A stretch of 64,000 nt of DNA from Thermoplasmata archaeon. Its GTDB lineage: Archaea; Thermoplasmatota; Thermoplasmata; Lutacidiplasmatales; UBA184. The stretch's first letter is position 1. Each line of letters begins with the position of its first letter. A program made the position numbers and the translations under genes. Below, piece by piece: positions 57,338-64,000 of this stretch. The notes under the pieces were generated by a model. That model did not search any database, was not told the origin of the DNA, and was given only the letters and a program-made list of their open reading frames with translations. Where the stretch lies: positions 124,001-188,000 of the forward strand of contig JAKIWV010000004.1 in NCBI GenBank assembly GCA_022749815.1. The letters are read 5' to 3'.

Positions 57338-59419
57338 ATGGGGAGCCCAATGATGGTTGCCGGGACGAGGGCGCATCCGGTGTCGAGGAGCCGATCGAAG
57401 CAAGAGCCGTCCGGACGCAGACCTCCCCCTAGCCCCGGGGGGCGGATCAGCCCAGAGATAACAGCGCCGGGCTTCTCCCTCGATTACATGGCCCCGTCGG
57501 TTCGACCGGGCGAGGACTTCTACCGATACGCGGTAGGTGAATGGATTCGCAAGAATCCCGTCCCTGCCGACAAGTCAAGGTGGGGAGCGTTTGAGGAACT
57601 TGTCCAATACAACTACGCTCGGATCCACCGTCTATTGGAGAACGCGGCGAATTCACAGAAGAAAGCGTCGAATTCAGTGGCGCGCGAGGTGGGCGAATTC
57701 TATCTGTCGGCGATGAACACCGCTCGCCTAAACCATCTCCAGCTCATGCCACTCGCCGCGGATCTAGCGCGGCTCGACTTGGTCAGATCGACCGAAGACT
57801 TCGTCCAGCTAATCGCCGAGTTCCATCGGAAGGAGATACCGGGGTTGTTCGAGACTCGGGTTTATCCTGACAAGAAGAACAGCGGGTTCTATGCTTTCTA
57901 TGTCGAGCAAGGCGGCTTGTCCCTACCGGACCGGGAGTACTATCTGGCAGCGAGCTTCGCGCGGCAGCGTACAGCCTACGAACGCCACGTGATCCGGATG
58001 CTGGGCCTCGTTGGACGCACGTTGGGCCGGGCCCGTCGCGAGGCGAGCGTGATTCTGAGGATCGAGACCAAGCTGGCGAGTTCCAGCCGTTCGCGAACTG
58101 CGCTGCGTGACGAAGAGAAGAATTACCACAAGATCCCCCTCAGGGAACTTTACGCCCGGTATCCGGCGACGCGGTGGAAGAGGTATCTTGCGACCCGGGG
58201 TGTGACGAACGTATCGAACGTCATCGTGGGCCAGCCGGAATTCCTCAAGACCCTCGACCGTTGCCTCGGCAGTTTCCCACTCTCGGACTGGAAAGCCTAC
58301 GCAGAATGGCAACTGGTGCATTCTAGCGCCCCTTTCCTCCACGACGCCCTCGAGCGGGAGCACTTCCGGTTCTTCCACACGGTTCTTCTTGGTCAAGAGA
58401 AGCCCGAGCCCCGCTGGAAGCGCGCCGCCCGGGCGGCCGACCAAGCCATCGGCGATGCGCTGGGCCGCCTCTTCGTCGAGAGCTATTTCCCTGCCAGGTC
58501 TACCACGCGGATGCGCGAGCTCATCGCCGACCTGCGCAACGTCTTCCGCCGCCGGCTCAACAATCTCGCATGGATGACCGAAGCCACGCGCCGCCGAGCA
58601 CTAGCAAAGTTCCAACGGTTCACGGCGAAGATCGGGCATCCCCGACACTTCCGGGACGACTCCGCTCTAGTGATCAATCGGGGAGACTACCTCGGGAACA
58701 TTCGACGAGCGGCGGAGTTCGAAACCCAGAGGAAGATCGACCGGCTCGGAGGGCCGGTCGACCCCGACGAATGGCGGATGACCCCCCCCATGGTAAACGC
58801 GTACTTCGATTCGACTCAAAACGAGATTGTGTTTCCGGCGGGCATCCTCCAGCCCCCGTTTTTCGATCCAGAGATGGACGACGCGGTCAATTACGGGGCG
58901 ATCGGCCTCGTCATTGGCCACGAGATAACGCACGGCTATGACGATCAGGGGCGGCGGTACGACGAGCGCGGAAACCTGCGGGATTGGTGGACGCCCCAGG
59001 ATGCCCATGAGTTCCGGCGGAGAGCGGCTCGGGTCATCGGGCAATACAATGGATTCCAGGTATCGCCGGGCGCCCATGTCAACGGAGCGTTGACCCTCGG
59101 AGAGAATATCGCTGACCTGGGCGGACTGAGCATCGCCTTCGAGGCGCTTCAGCGCCGCTTAGCCAAGAACCCTGACCGCCGGAAGAAGATCGACGGACTG
59201 TCCCCGGAGCAACGGTTCTTCGTTTCGTACGCCCAGATCTGGCGAGAGACGGCACGCCCCGAAGACATCCGCCGGCTGTTGACGGTGGACGAGCACGCCC
59301 CGGCGAAGTTTCGCGTGATCGGGGCCGTCTCGAATGCCACGCCGTTCTTCGAGGCGTTTGACATCCGGGAAGGTGCTCCCATGTGGCGCTCGCCGGGGGC
59401 CCGAGTGGCGATCTGGTGA
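57338..59419 (+). CDS. M13 (neprilysin/PepO-like) zinc metallopeptidase
   Basis: The protein (693 aa from the ATG at 57338) has the M13 N-terminal domain starting PSVRPGEDFYRYAVGEWIRK and FEELVQYNYARIHRLLENAA, then the catalytic domain with NEIVFPAGILQPPFFDP, IGLVIGHEITHGYDDQGRRY (HExxH) and LTLGENIADLGGLSIAFEAL (ExxxD). ARVAIW replaces the usual C-terminal CxxW, normal for prokaryotic members. The N-terminal 45 residues are Arg/Pro-rich with no signal peptide, so the enzyme is probably intracellular and degrades short peptides. A TTG at 57317 is an alternative start. Confidence 0.93.
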   Translation: MGSPMMVAGTRAHPVSRSRSKQEPSGRRPPPSPGGRISPEITAPGFSLDYMAPSVRPGEDFYRYAVGEWIRKNPVPADKSRWGAFEELVQYNYARIHRLLENAANSQKKASNSVAREVGEFYLSAMNTARLNHLQLMPLAADLARLDLVRSTEDFVQLIAEFHRKEIPGLFETRVYPDKKNSGFYAFYVEQGGLSLPDREYYLAASFARQRTAYERHVIRMLGLVGRTLGRARREASVILRIETKLASSSRSRTALRDEEKNYHKIPLRELYARYPATRWKRYLATRGVTNVSNVIVGQPEFLKTLDRCLGSFPLSDWKAYAEWQLVHSSAPFLHDALEREHFRFFHTVLLGQEKPEPRWKRAARAADQAIGDALGRLFVESYFPARSTTRMRELIADLRNVFRRRLNNLAWMTEATRRRALAKFQRFTAKIGHPRHFRDDSALVINRGDYLGNIRRAAEFETQRKIDRLGGPVDPDEWRMTPPMVNAYFDSTQNEIVFPAGILQPPFFDPEMDDAVNYGAIGLVIGHEITHGYDDQGRRYDERGNLRDWWTPQDAHEFRRRAARVIGQYNGFQVSPGAHVNGALTLGENIADLGGLSIAFEALQRRLAKNPDRRKKIDGLSPEQRFFVSYAQIWRETARPEDIRRLLTVDEHAPAKFRVIGAVSNATPFFEAFDIREGAPMWRSPGARVAIW

Positions 59420-59523
59420 GCCGCCCACGTCGTGTTCACGAGCTGGCCGTCTCCCGAACCTAGTGCTAAACTTATCATGGCAGGGGGTTCGACTGGCTCC
59501 GTGAGAATTTCGGCGAGGGGACG

Positions 59524-59757
59524 ATGAGGAGGTTCTCGTGGAGGTCCGCGACCGTCGCTCTGCTCGGACTGCTCTCCTTACTCTGGTTGGTCCTGACTCT
59601 GGCGGCCCTGATCGGCAGCCTCACGGGCGGCGACCCACTGTACACCGCGATCCCCGGGGGCCTCGTGCTCGCGAGCTTGACGCTGTTCGGCAAGGTGTAC
59701 ATCGTCTCGTCGATCCTCATGCCCTTTGTCGTGATCGGGGCAATCTCGTTCGCGTGA
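59524..59757 (+). CDS. Small two-TM membrane protein
   Basis: The 77-aa protein has a basic start (MRRFSWRSATVALL) and helices VALLGLLSLLWLVLTLAALI and VYIVSSILMPFVVIGAISFA joined by a short Gly/Thr loop. No family recognised. It has its own ATG preceded by GGGGACG. The stop is 31 nt before a stretch of about 120 nt without genes. Confidence 0.55.
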   Translation: MRRFSWRSATVALLGLLSLLWLVLTLAALIGSLTGGDPLYTAIPGGLVLASLTLFGKVYIVSSILMPFVVIGAISFA

Positions 59758-59909
59758 GCGTGGCCTCGCCGTCGATCGAACCGAGCCTTTGGAACTTCTC
59801 GGTTTGCCCAAGAAGGAGATCTCGCAGCCTGATCAGCGCCGAGTCAGCACCGCCAGGTCGCGGGGAGCTGGGCGACCGCCCGAAGGGGGCAAGAGGATGA
59901 TAGAGGGTT

Positions 59910-60389
59910 TCAGCGCGAGGCGGGGCCCGGCCCTTTGCGTCCGCGGACCTTCTCGTCGATCCGGAGATAGATGAACTGGAGGTCCGGTTCCAGTCCTCCG
60001 GTGCAGTAGATTGTACCGTTCTGGTACCCGGTGAAAACGCTGCTCCCTAACCGGGCTCGCCAGAGCTCGCTCCCCCCACGGAGCCCGATGTCGAGGCCTC
60101 CGCCCACTTTCGACAGCAGGTTGCGGACTTCAAAGGAGGTCGGCAGGGGAACCTCTCGCCAAGTCTTGTCAGGGATTCCGCGGTATACGACACCCGAGGT
60201 GCCCGCCGAGCGCACTGCCATGTGGAGCCAGCGCGAGCACCTTCCGGCGTATGAAACGTGCGTTGCCATGGCGAGTCGTGGTTCGCTGCACCACCGCTCA
60301 GGTTGGGCGTCGAGCGTAAGCTCGATAGCTCCTGCCAGGATAGTCCCCGCATCGCCTACTGGTGGATATGGTGCGGAGCGTTCGAGCAT
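59910..60389 (-). CDS. Hypothetical soluble protein divergent from an MBL-fold gene
   Basis: The 159-aa protein begins MLERSAPYPPVGDAGTILAG and is beta-rich (GAIELTLDAQPERWCSEPRL, ATHVSYAGRCSRWLHMAVRS, SSVFTGYQNGTIYCTGGLEP, LQFIYLRIDEKVRGRKG). There is no recognised family. Its ATG (60389-60387) overlaps the ATG of the divergent MBL gene (60388-60390) in the tetranucleotide CATG, so one of the two starts is probably further in. The frame is open upstream across the MBL gene; this was rejected. Confidence 0.55.
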   Translation of the reverse strand: MLERSAPYPPVGDAGTILAGAIELTLDAQPERWCSEPRLAMATHVSYAGRCSRWLHMAVRSAGTSGVVYRGIPDKTWREVPLPTSFEVRNLLSKVGGGLDIGLRGGSELWRARLGSSVFTGYQNGTIYCTGGLEPDLQFIYLRIDEKVRGRKGPGPASR

Positions 60390-61212
60390 GACCAGCCCCT
60401 CCCTCCCTCTGTGCGAGGCTTGGTTTGAGATCGAGGTTGCGGGAAATGGATTGTTCAGGATCACCGAGCCGCACGTCGATGCCCTGCTTCGCGCCAACGC
60501 TTGGCTTCAGATAGGAAAGGACCGGGATCTCCTCGTCGACACCGGAAATGGGCTCGCGGCAGTCCTGCCCGTAGTGCAACGATTGCGAAGGGAGCCCACC
60601 AAGCCCCTCGTGGCGTTCGCGACCCACTCCCACCAGGACCATGCCGGGGGATTGTACGAATTCGACGACCGGTGGATCCACGCCGCGGACGCAGCGGCCG
60701 CCGCGGCACCCGGCCGATTGCTGTTTCGCGACGACGTCGGCGCGGCCACGCGTCAGTTGATCACAGACGCTGGACTCTCACTTCCTGAACTTCTGATCGA
60801 GGCTCTCCCTACCCGAGAGTTCGATCCCTTGGAGTTTCTCCCGCACCCGGCCTACGCCACACGAAAGGTCGAGGAGGGGAGCCCCCTCAGCCTCGGCGAC
60901 CGGACGTTTGAAGTTCTACACCTCCCCGGACACACGCATGGCTCCGCCGGCCTCTGGGAAGCGAGCACCGGGACCCTATTCTCGGGGGACGCGGTGTACG
61001 CCTCGGACCCCCTCATTGACACCACCCCCACCTCCAGCATCCCGGAGTATCTCGAAACTATGCGGCGCCTTCGGCAACTCCTCGTGACCGTTGTGCATCC
61101 GGGCCATGATTTCAGCTTCGGACGGGAGCTCATGATCGACCGGTGTGACGGGTACATCGCGCGCCGGTCCGTCTCGGGCCGTAATGCCCGACTCGCCGCA
61201 GCTGGACAGTAA
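60388..61212 (+). CDS. Metallo-beta-lactamase-fold hydrolase
   Basis: The 274-aa protein has the zinc motif VAFATHSHQDHAGGLYEF (HxHxDH, about 77-94), VLHLPGHTHGSAGLWEAS (His, about 174-191), LFSGDAVYAS (Asp) and VVHPGHDFSFG (last His). The N-terminal strands (EIEVAGNGLFRITEPHVDAL) match glyoxalase II-like MBL proteins. The substrate is unknown. It shares a CATG with the divergent hypothetical gene at its start. A second MBL-fold protein of another subtype is at 18906. Confidence 0.88.
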   Translation: MTSPSLPLCEAWFEIEVAGNGLFRITEPHVDALLRANAWLQIGKDRDLLVDTGNGLAAVLPVVQRLRREPTKPLVAFATHSHQDHAGGLYEFDDRWIHAADAAAAAAPGRLLFRDDVGAATRQLITDAGLSLPELLIEALPTREFDPLEFLPHPAYATRKVEEGSPLSLGDRTFEVLHLPGHTHGSAGLWEASTGTLFSGDAVYASDPLIDTTPTSSIPEYLETMRRLRQLLVTVVHPGHDFSFGRELMIDRCDGYIARRSVSGRNARLAAAGQ

Positions 61213-61250
61213 TCAGACGCCCAGTCACGCGAGCAAGGGAGTCACCGGGG

Positions 61251-61766
61251 TCAACGGCGGTTCACATCTATCCAGCTCATCTTGGGAGGCTCTTTGTCCC
61301 GTTGCCAGTAGATGCCGATGATCTCGCCCAGGTGGTGCGCTTGTTCGAAGCTGGTCTGAAGGACCGCGTCGCCCACTGTGTAGCGCCCTGGCATCCAGGG
61401 CGCCCGTACGTGTACGGACAGTTTCGATGGGGTCAGCGTCGCCATGTACCGGTCGATTCCTTGCCACACTTTCCGTGCGTACAGTTCGAAGTCACCCCAC
61501 GTCGTCGGCTTGCGGCTCGTTTCTCGGAACAAGCTCTCAAGCTCTCCTGTGCGGCCCTGAGCGACGTAGATCATCCAGACCTCGTGCACATTCATGATGT
61601 GGCCAAGGGTCTGGAAAACCGATCGATGGCCTGTACCTCGGTCCCTAGTTGCGACCCGCCACGGAAGCCGTCGGGCGGAGCGGACGTAGCGGCCGAACAC
61701 GGTGGCGTTGTAGGCAGAGAGCCGTCGCGCGGTCTCGACAGTTACCGGAGAGTTCGCGGGGGACAT
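61251..61766 (-). CDS. DinB-fold protein
   Basis: The 171-aa helical bundle has AYNATVFGRYVRSARRLPWR, FQTLGHIMNVHEVWMIYVAQ (first metal His) and LQTSFEQAHHLGEIIGIYWQ (the H-x3-H-type cluster). This is the DinB/YfiT layout, distinct from the DinB protein at 52452. No mycothiol or bacillithiol genes are here, so a thiol-transfer role is not implied. Convergent with the MBL gene. Confidence 0.82.
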   Translation of the reverse strand: MSPANSPVTVETARRLSAYNATVFGRYVRSARRLPWRVATRDRGTGHRSVFQTLGHIMNVHEVWMIYVAQGRTGELESLFRETSRKPTTWGDFELYARKVWQGIDRYMATLTPSKLSVHVRAPWMPGRYTVGDAVLQTSFEQAHHLGEIIGIYWQRDKEPPKMSWIDVNRR

Positions 61767-61840
61767 ACCGAGCCTCAGTCAGCGCTGGGCCTTAGTTCGT
61801 TGCATTGGTGCGGTGCGGTCAGAACCGACCCGAGGTCGGA

Positions 61841-62512
61841 ATGACGACGATTCGGACTCTGGCGGCGTACGAAATCGTTCAGATGTCCTATCCCCGTCCA
61901 CCCACCGAACGTCAAGAGTTCGGCATGGCCGTCGGGAAGGCCATCGACTCGACGTTGTCCCGCTACAGTCACGAGTTCGACCTGAAGCTCCGGCCGACGG
62001 TAACCGCAATGAACCGATTTGCCCGGACCGTGCTCGACGAGGAGCTGCGGGACATCGATCTGCACGTGAACGCTTCGGAGAAGATCCAGGCCGAGGAACA
62101 AATTGCGGCGGTTCTCCAAGCGTTCCGCAAGACGGAGGTGTTCGGCCTCCCACGTCCGCGGACCCGTATGGTCTTGATCGATGAACGAGTGGGCGTATAC
62201 ACCCAGCCGGATTACTGGGATCGGAAGTCGCGCTTCTACGAGATGAAAAGTTACAGGGCGGTCCCCCCACCGCCCGACGTCGCGCTGCAACTGCGCCTCT
62301 TCCAGCTGGGGTTCGCGGGCCTCGATGCGTTCCTCCTCTGCGTGAATCGACACGCCACCCCGCCCGAAGTCACGGTCACGAGTATCCCGCCCTTAACCCC
62401 GACAGAATCCCAGGAGACGCTGAGACTGGTCCTCCGGTTGGGGCTGGAATCCGGCCATGAGAAAATCCTGGAGTACATCGATAGCCCCATGGTGCGGTAT
62501 TCTGTAGCCTGA
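61841..62512 (+). CDS. PD-(D/E)XK nuclease-like protein
   Basis: The 223-aa protein contains RVGVYTQPDYWDRKSRFYEM-KSYRA (about 108-132), where D, E and K fit the D-x(n)-E-x-K catalytic pattern. VALQLRLFQLGFAGLDAFLL (about 142-161) follows, the Q-x3-Y/F-type helix of RecB/Cas4-like nucleases. The N-terminal half is helical (GMAVGKAIDSTLSRYSHEFD). It has no iron-sulfur cysteines of Cas4. Its role in repair or defence is open. The ATG at 61841 was chosen over one at 61805 because of the domain start. Confidence 0.65.
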   Translation: MTTIRTLAAYEIVQMSYPRPPTERQEFGMAVGKAIDSTLSRYSHEFDLKLRPTVTAMNRFARTVLDEELRDIDLHVNASEKIQAEEQIAAVLQAFRKTEVFGLPRPRTRMVLIDERVGVYTQPDYWDRKSRFYEMKSYRAVPPPPDVALQLRLFQLGFAGLDAFLLCVNRHATPPEVTVTSIPPLTPTESQETLRLVLRLGLESGHEKILEYIDSPMVRYSVA

Positions 62513-62633
62513 GCCGTTCCGCAGAGCACGCCGCGGAGCACCCCATTCCGTTCGGTATCGCCTGGTACGGCGGGCGGCCTTCCGCTCGACAGGCGCCCTT
62601 CATAAGCGAGTTCTCGCCACATTTCGGGGGAAG

Positions 62634-62993
62634 ATGGGCCAGCTCCGGGATGCGTTAGGGGCCGTGTGTCCCGACATCGAGGGTCGCGCCAAGGCTCGGC
62701 TCAGCGTGCCTTCCGGAGGGGGGCTTCGCGAGTGGCTCCCCCAGTCTTGGGTGTTCGAGACAGACATTGAAACGGCGACCCTTCACATCGACGCAGAGGG
62801 GAATGCGACGGCCGCCGAGGGCAGCCACGGCGAAGGCGACATCAATGTCATCTGGGACCAGGGCCATCTCATCGAAGTGCTGACCGCCAAGGTGCGGTCT
62901 GCATCGTTCATTGGAGCGAATCCGAAGCTCCGATTCCGGACCGTGAACGGGCAGCGCGCGTTCAATCTTCTTCGCGGGGCCCTCGGGTTGTAG
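62634..62993 (+). CDS. SCP2-like sterol-carrier-fold protein
   Basis: The 119-aa protein ends with the SCP2-type region GDINVIWDQGHLIEVLTAKV and SASFIGANPKLRFRTVNGQR-AFNLLRGALGL, preceded by DIETATLHIDAEGNATAAEG. Such folds bind lipids or acyl chains in a hydrophobic tunnel. The assignment is by pattern only and moderate. It has its own start 121 nt after the nuclease-like gene. Confidence 0.6.
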   Translation: MGQLRDALGAVCPDIEGRAKARLSVPSGGGLREWLPQSWVFETDIETATLHIDAEGNATAAEGSHGEGDINVIWDQGHLIEVLTAKVRSASFIGANPKLRFRTVNGQRAFNLLRGALGL

Positions 62994-63034
62994 CGGAACT
63001 CCGGGGTGAATGAGCGTGGGGAGAAGCAGGTAGC

Positions 63035-64000
63035 ATGCCGATCGACTCGGGAGATGTCGCGTGGGTGGTCGCCGCAACCGCGCTCGTGATGCTGATGACT
63101 CCGGCGTTGGGGTTCTTCTATGGTGGGCTCGTTCATCGCAAAAATCTAGTCACCTTACTTGCGCAATGCATGGCGATCTTCTCGCTCGTTTGCGTGGTCT
63201 GGGCGCTGTGGGCCTACTCGATTACGTTCGGCCCCTCCTGGCACGGGATCATCGGGTCGCTATCGAAGGTGGGGCTCAACGGGGTCGGCGCCACGCCCAA
63301 CCCGATGTACGCCTCGACGATTCCCGAACTGCTCTATTTCGCCTTCCAGATGAAATTCGCCGCCATCACTCCGGCCCTCATCATTGGGGCGTTTGCGGGT
63401 CGCGCGCGCTTCCGGCCGGTGCTCATTTTCGTAGTACTTTGGGTCACGTTGATCTACGCCCCGATCGCGTCCTGGATCTGGAACCCCGGCGGATGGTTGC
63501 ATCAGCTGGGCGTCGTCGACTTTGCCGGAGGTCTGGTCGTGCACACTTCGGCCGGTGTATCCGCGGTGGCCGCGGCGCTGGTCCTGGGTCGTCGGACCCC
63601 TGCCGAGCTCAAGGAGACCCGGCCCAACAATGTGCCCTTTGTGATCCTCGGCACCGCCCTGCTATGGTTCGGATGGTTCGGGTTCAACGCCGGCAGCGCG
63701 CTGGCCGCGAACAATGTCGCCGTGAATGCGCTCGTGGTAACCAACCTAGCGGCGGCCATGGCGGGCGTCACGTGGATGTTGTTGGACTGGTGGCGCAAGG
63801 GCCAACCGTCCGCAGTCGGCATGTGCGTCGGCGCCGTCTGCGGGTTGGCAGCGGTGACACCCGCCGCGGGCTACGTCGGCCCGCTGGGATCCCTGGTGAT
63901 CGGTATCGTGGCCGGAATCCTCTGCTACTCGGTCGCGAATTGGAGGGCCCGGACGCGTCTCGATGACTCGTTGGATGTCTTTGCGTGTCATGGGGCGGGC
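63035..64000 (+). CDS. amt: Ammonium transporter (Amt/MEP/Rh), 3' truncated by window
   Basis: The visible 322 residues carry at least eight membrane helices and family motifs: ATALVMLMTPALGFFYGGLV (N-terminal helix), YFAFQMKFAAITPALIIGAF, PGGWLHQLGVVDFAGGLVVH-TSAG (signature with the first pore His) and LLWFGWFGFNAGSALAANNV. The protein conducts ammonia or ammonium. The downstream half, including the second pore His, lies outside. A glnK/PII gene may follow outside the window but is not seen here. Confidence 0.95.
   Translation, partial: MPIDSGDVAWVVAATALVMLMTPALGFFYGGLVHRKNLVTLLAQCMAIFSLVCVVWALWAYSITFGPSWHGIIGSLSKVGLNGVGATPNPMYASTIPELLYFAFQMKFAAITPALIIGAFAGRARFRPVLIFVVLWVTLIYAPIASWIWNPGGWLHQLGVVDFAGGLVVHTSAGVSAVAAALVLGRRTPAELKETRPNNVPFVILGTALLWFGWFGFNAGSALAANNVAVNALVVTNLAAAMAGVTWMLLDWWRKGQPSAVGMCVGAVCGLAAVTPAAGYVGPLGSLVIGIVAGILCYSVANWRARTRLDDSLDVFACHGAG

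Overview
The window is archaeal and GC-rich (about two thirds G+C by eye). It carries archaeal/eukaryotic-type information genes: GINS, ribosomal proteins L15e and L18a/LX, both prefoldin subunits, KEOPS Pcc1, SRP receptor FtsY, an archaeal queuosine/archaeosine-type QueC and a TrmJ-like SPOUT enzyme. Many genes have a TATA-like box centred about 26-28 nt before the start codon, the pattern of leaderless transcripts. A Ta0938-type zinc protein, a DUF92 membrane protein and large PKD surface proteins point to the Thermoplasmatota; the phylum call is inference, the domain call is firm.

Layout. 1-22.5 kb is dense core genome: replication (GINS, Toprim), translation (L15e; a minus-strand run ThiI-like / 82-aa ORF / L18a / prefoldin alpha / FtsY / TrmJ / hypothetical with ATGA overlaps), a bactofilin with a coupled winged-helix protein, ArgS, QueC, DUF92, HAD phosphatase, asparagine-synthase-like PP-loop enzyme, carbamate kinase, PurB-Pcc1-prefoldin beta, polyprenyl synthase, TPR protein, site-2 protease, metallo-beta-lactamase (MBL) fold, MFS and pyruvate kinase. 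At 22.59-25.69 kb a tRNA-Gln is followed by a less GC-rich segment bounded by copies of the tRNA 3' end. It holds an exported G1-peptidase-like protein without the catalytic dyad and an SRPBCC-methyltransferase fusion; VapBC and an HxlR regulator follow. 28.0-32.9 kb is a three-gene membrane locus: a CuA-like cupredoxin fused to six PKD domains, a polytopic membrane protein and an RnfD/NqrB-like protein. 33.0-40.8 kb has NAD-dependent formate dehydrogenase, a broken SRPBCC gene, a class III aminotransferase, DUF429, CDGSH, a Ta0938-type protein, a haem-oxygenase-fold protein, citrate synthase and an OB-fold protein.

The most unusual locus is 41.9-47.3 kb: an SPFH/flotillin-like membrane protein, a P-loop GTPase, a GAP1-N-like protein and a second, paralogous GTPase that has lost the Walker A lysine and the Walker B aspartate, then a convergent 529-aa protein of unknown function. 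It resembles a reduced form of the GTPase-centred NTP-dependent conflict/signalling systems predicted in bacteria.

47.4-64 kb is mixed accessory metabolism: dodecin, MsrB, VIT1/CCC1-type transporter, DUF2252, AhpD-like and Rieske proteins, two DinB-fold proteins, ACE-like M2 and neprilysin-like M13 peptidases, hot-dog protein, MBL fold, PD-(D/E)XK nuclease-like protein, SCP2-like protein, and an ammonium transporter cut by the window end. No rRNA, CRISPR array, transposase or integrase was seen.
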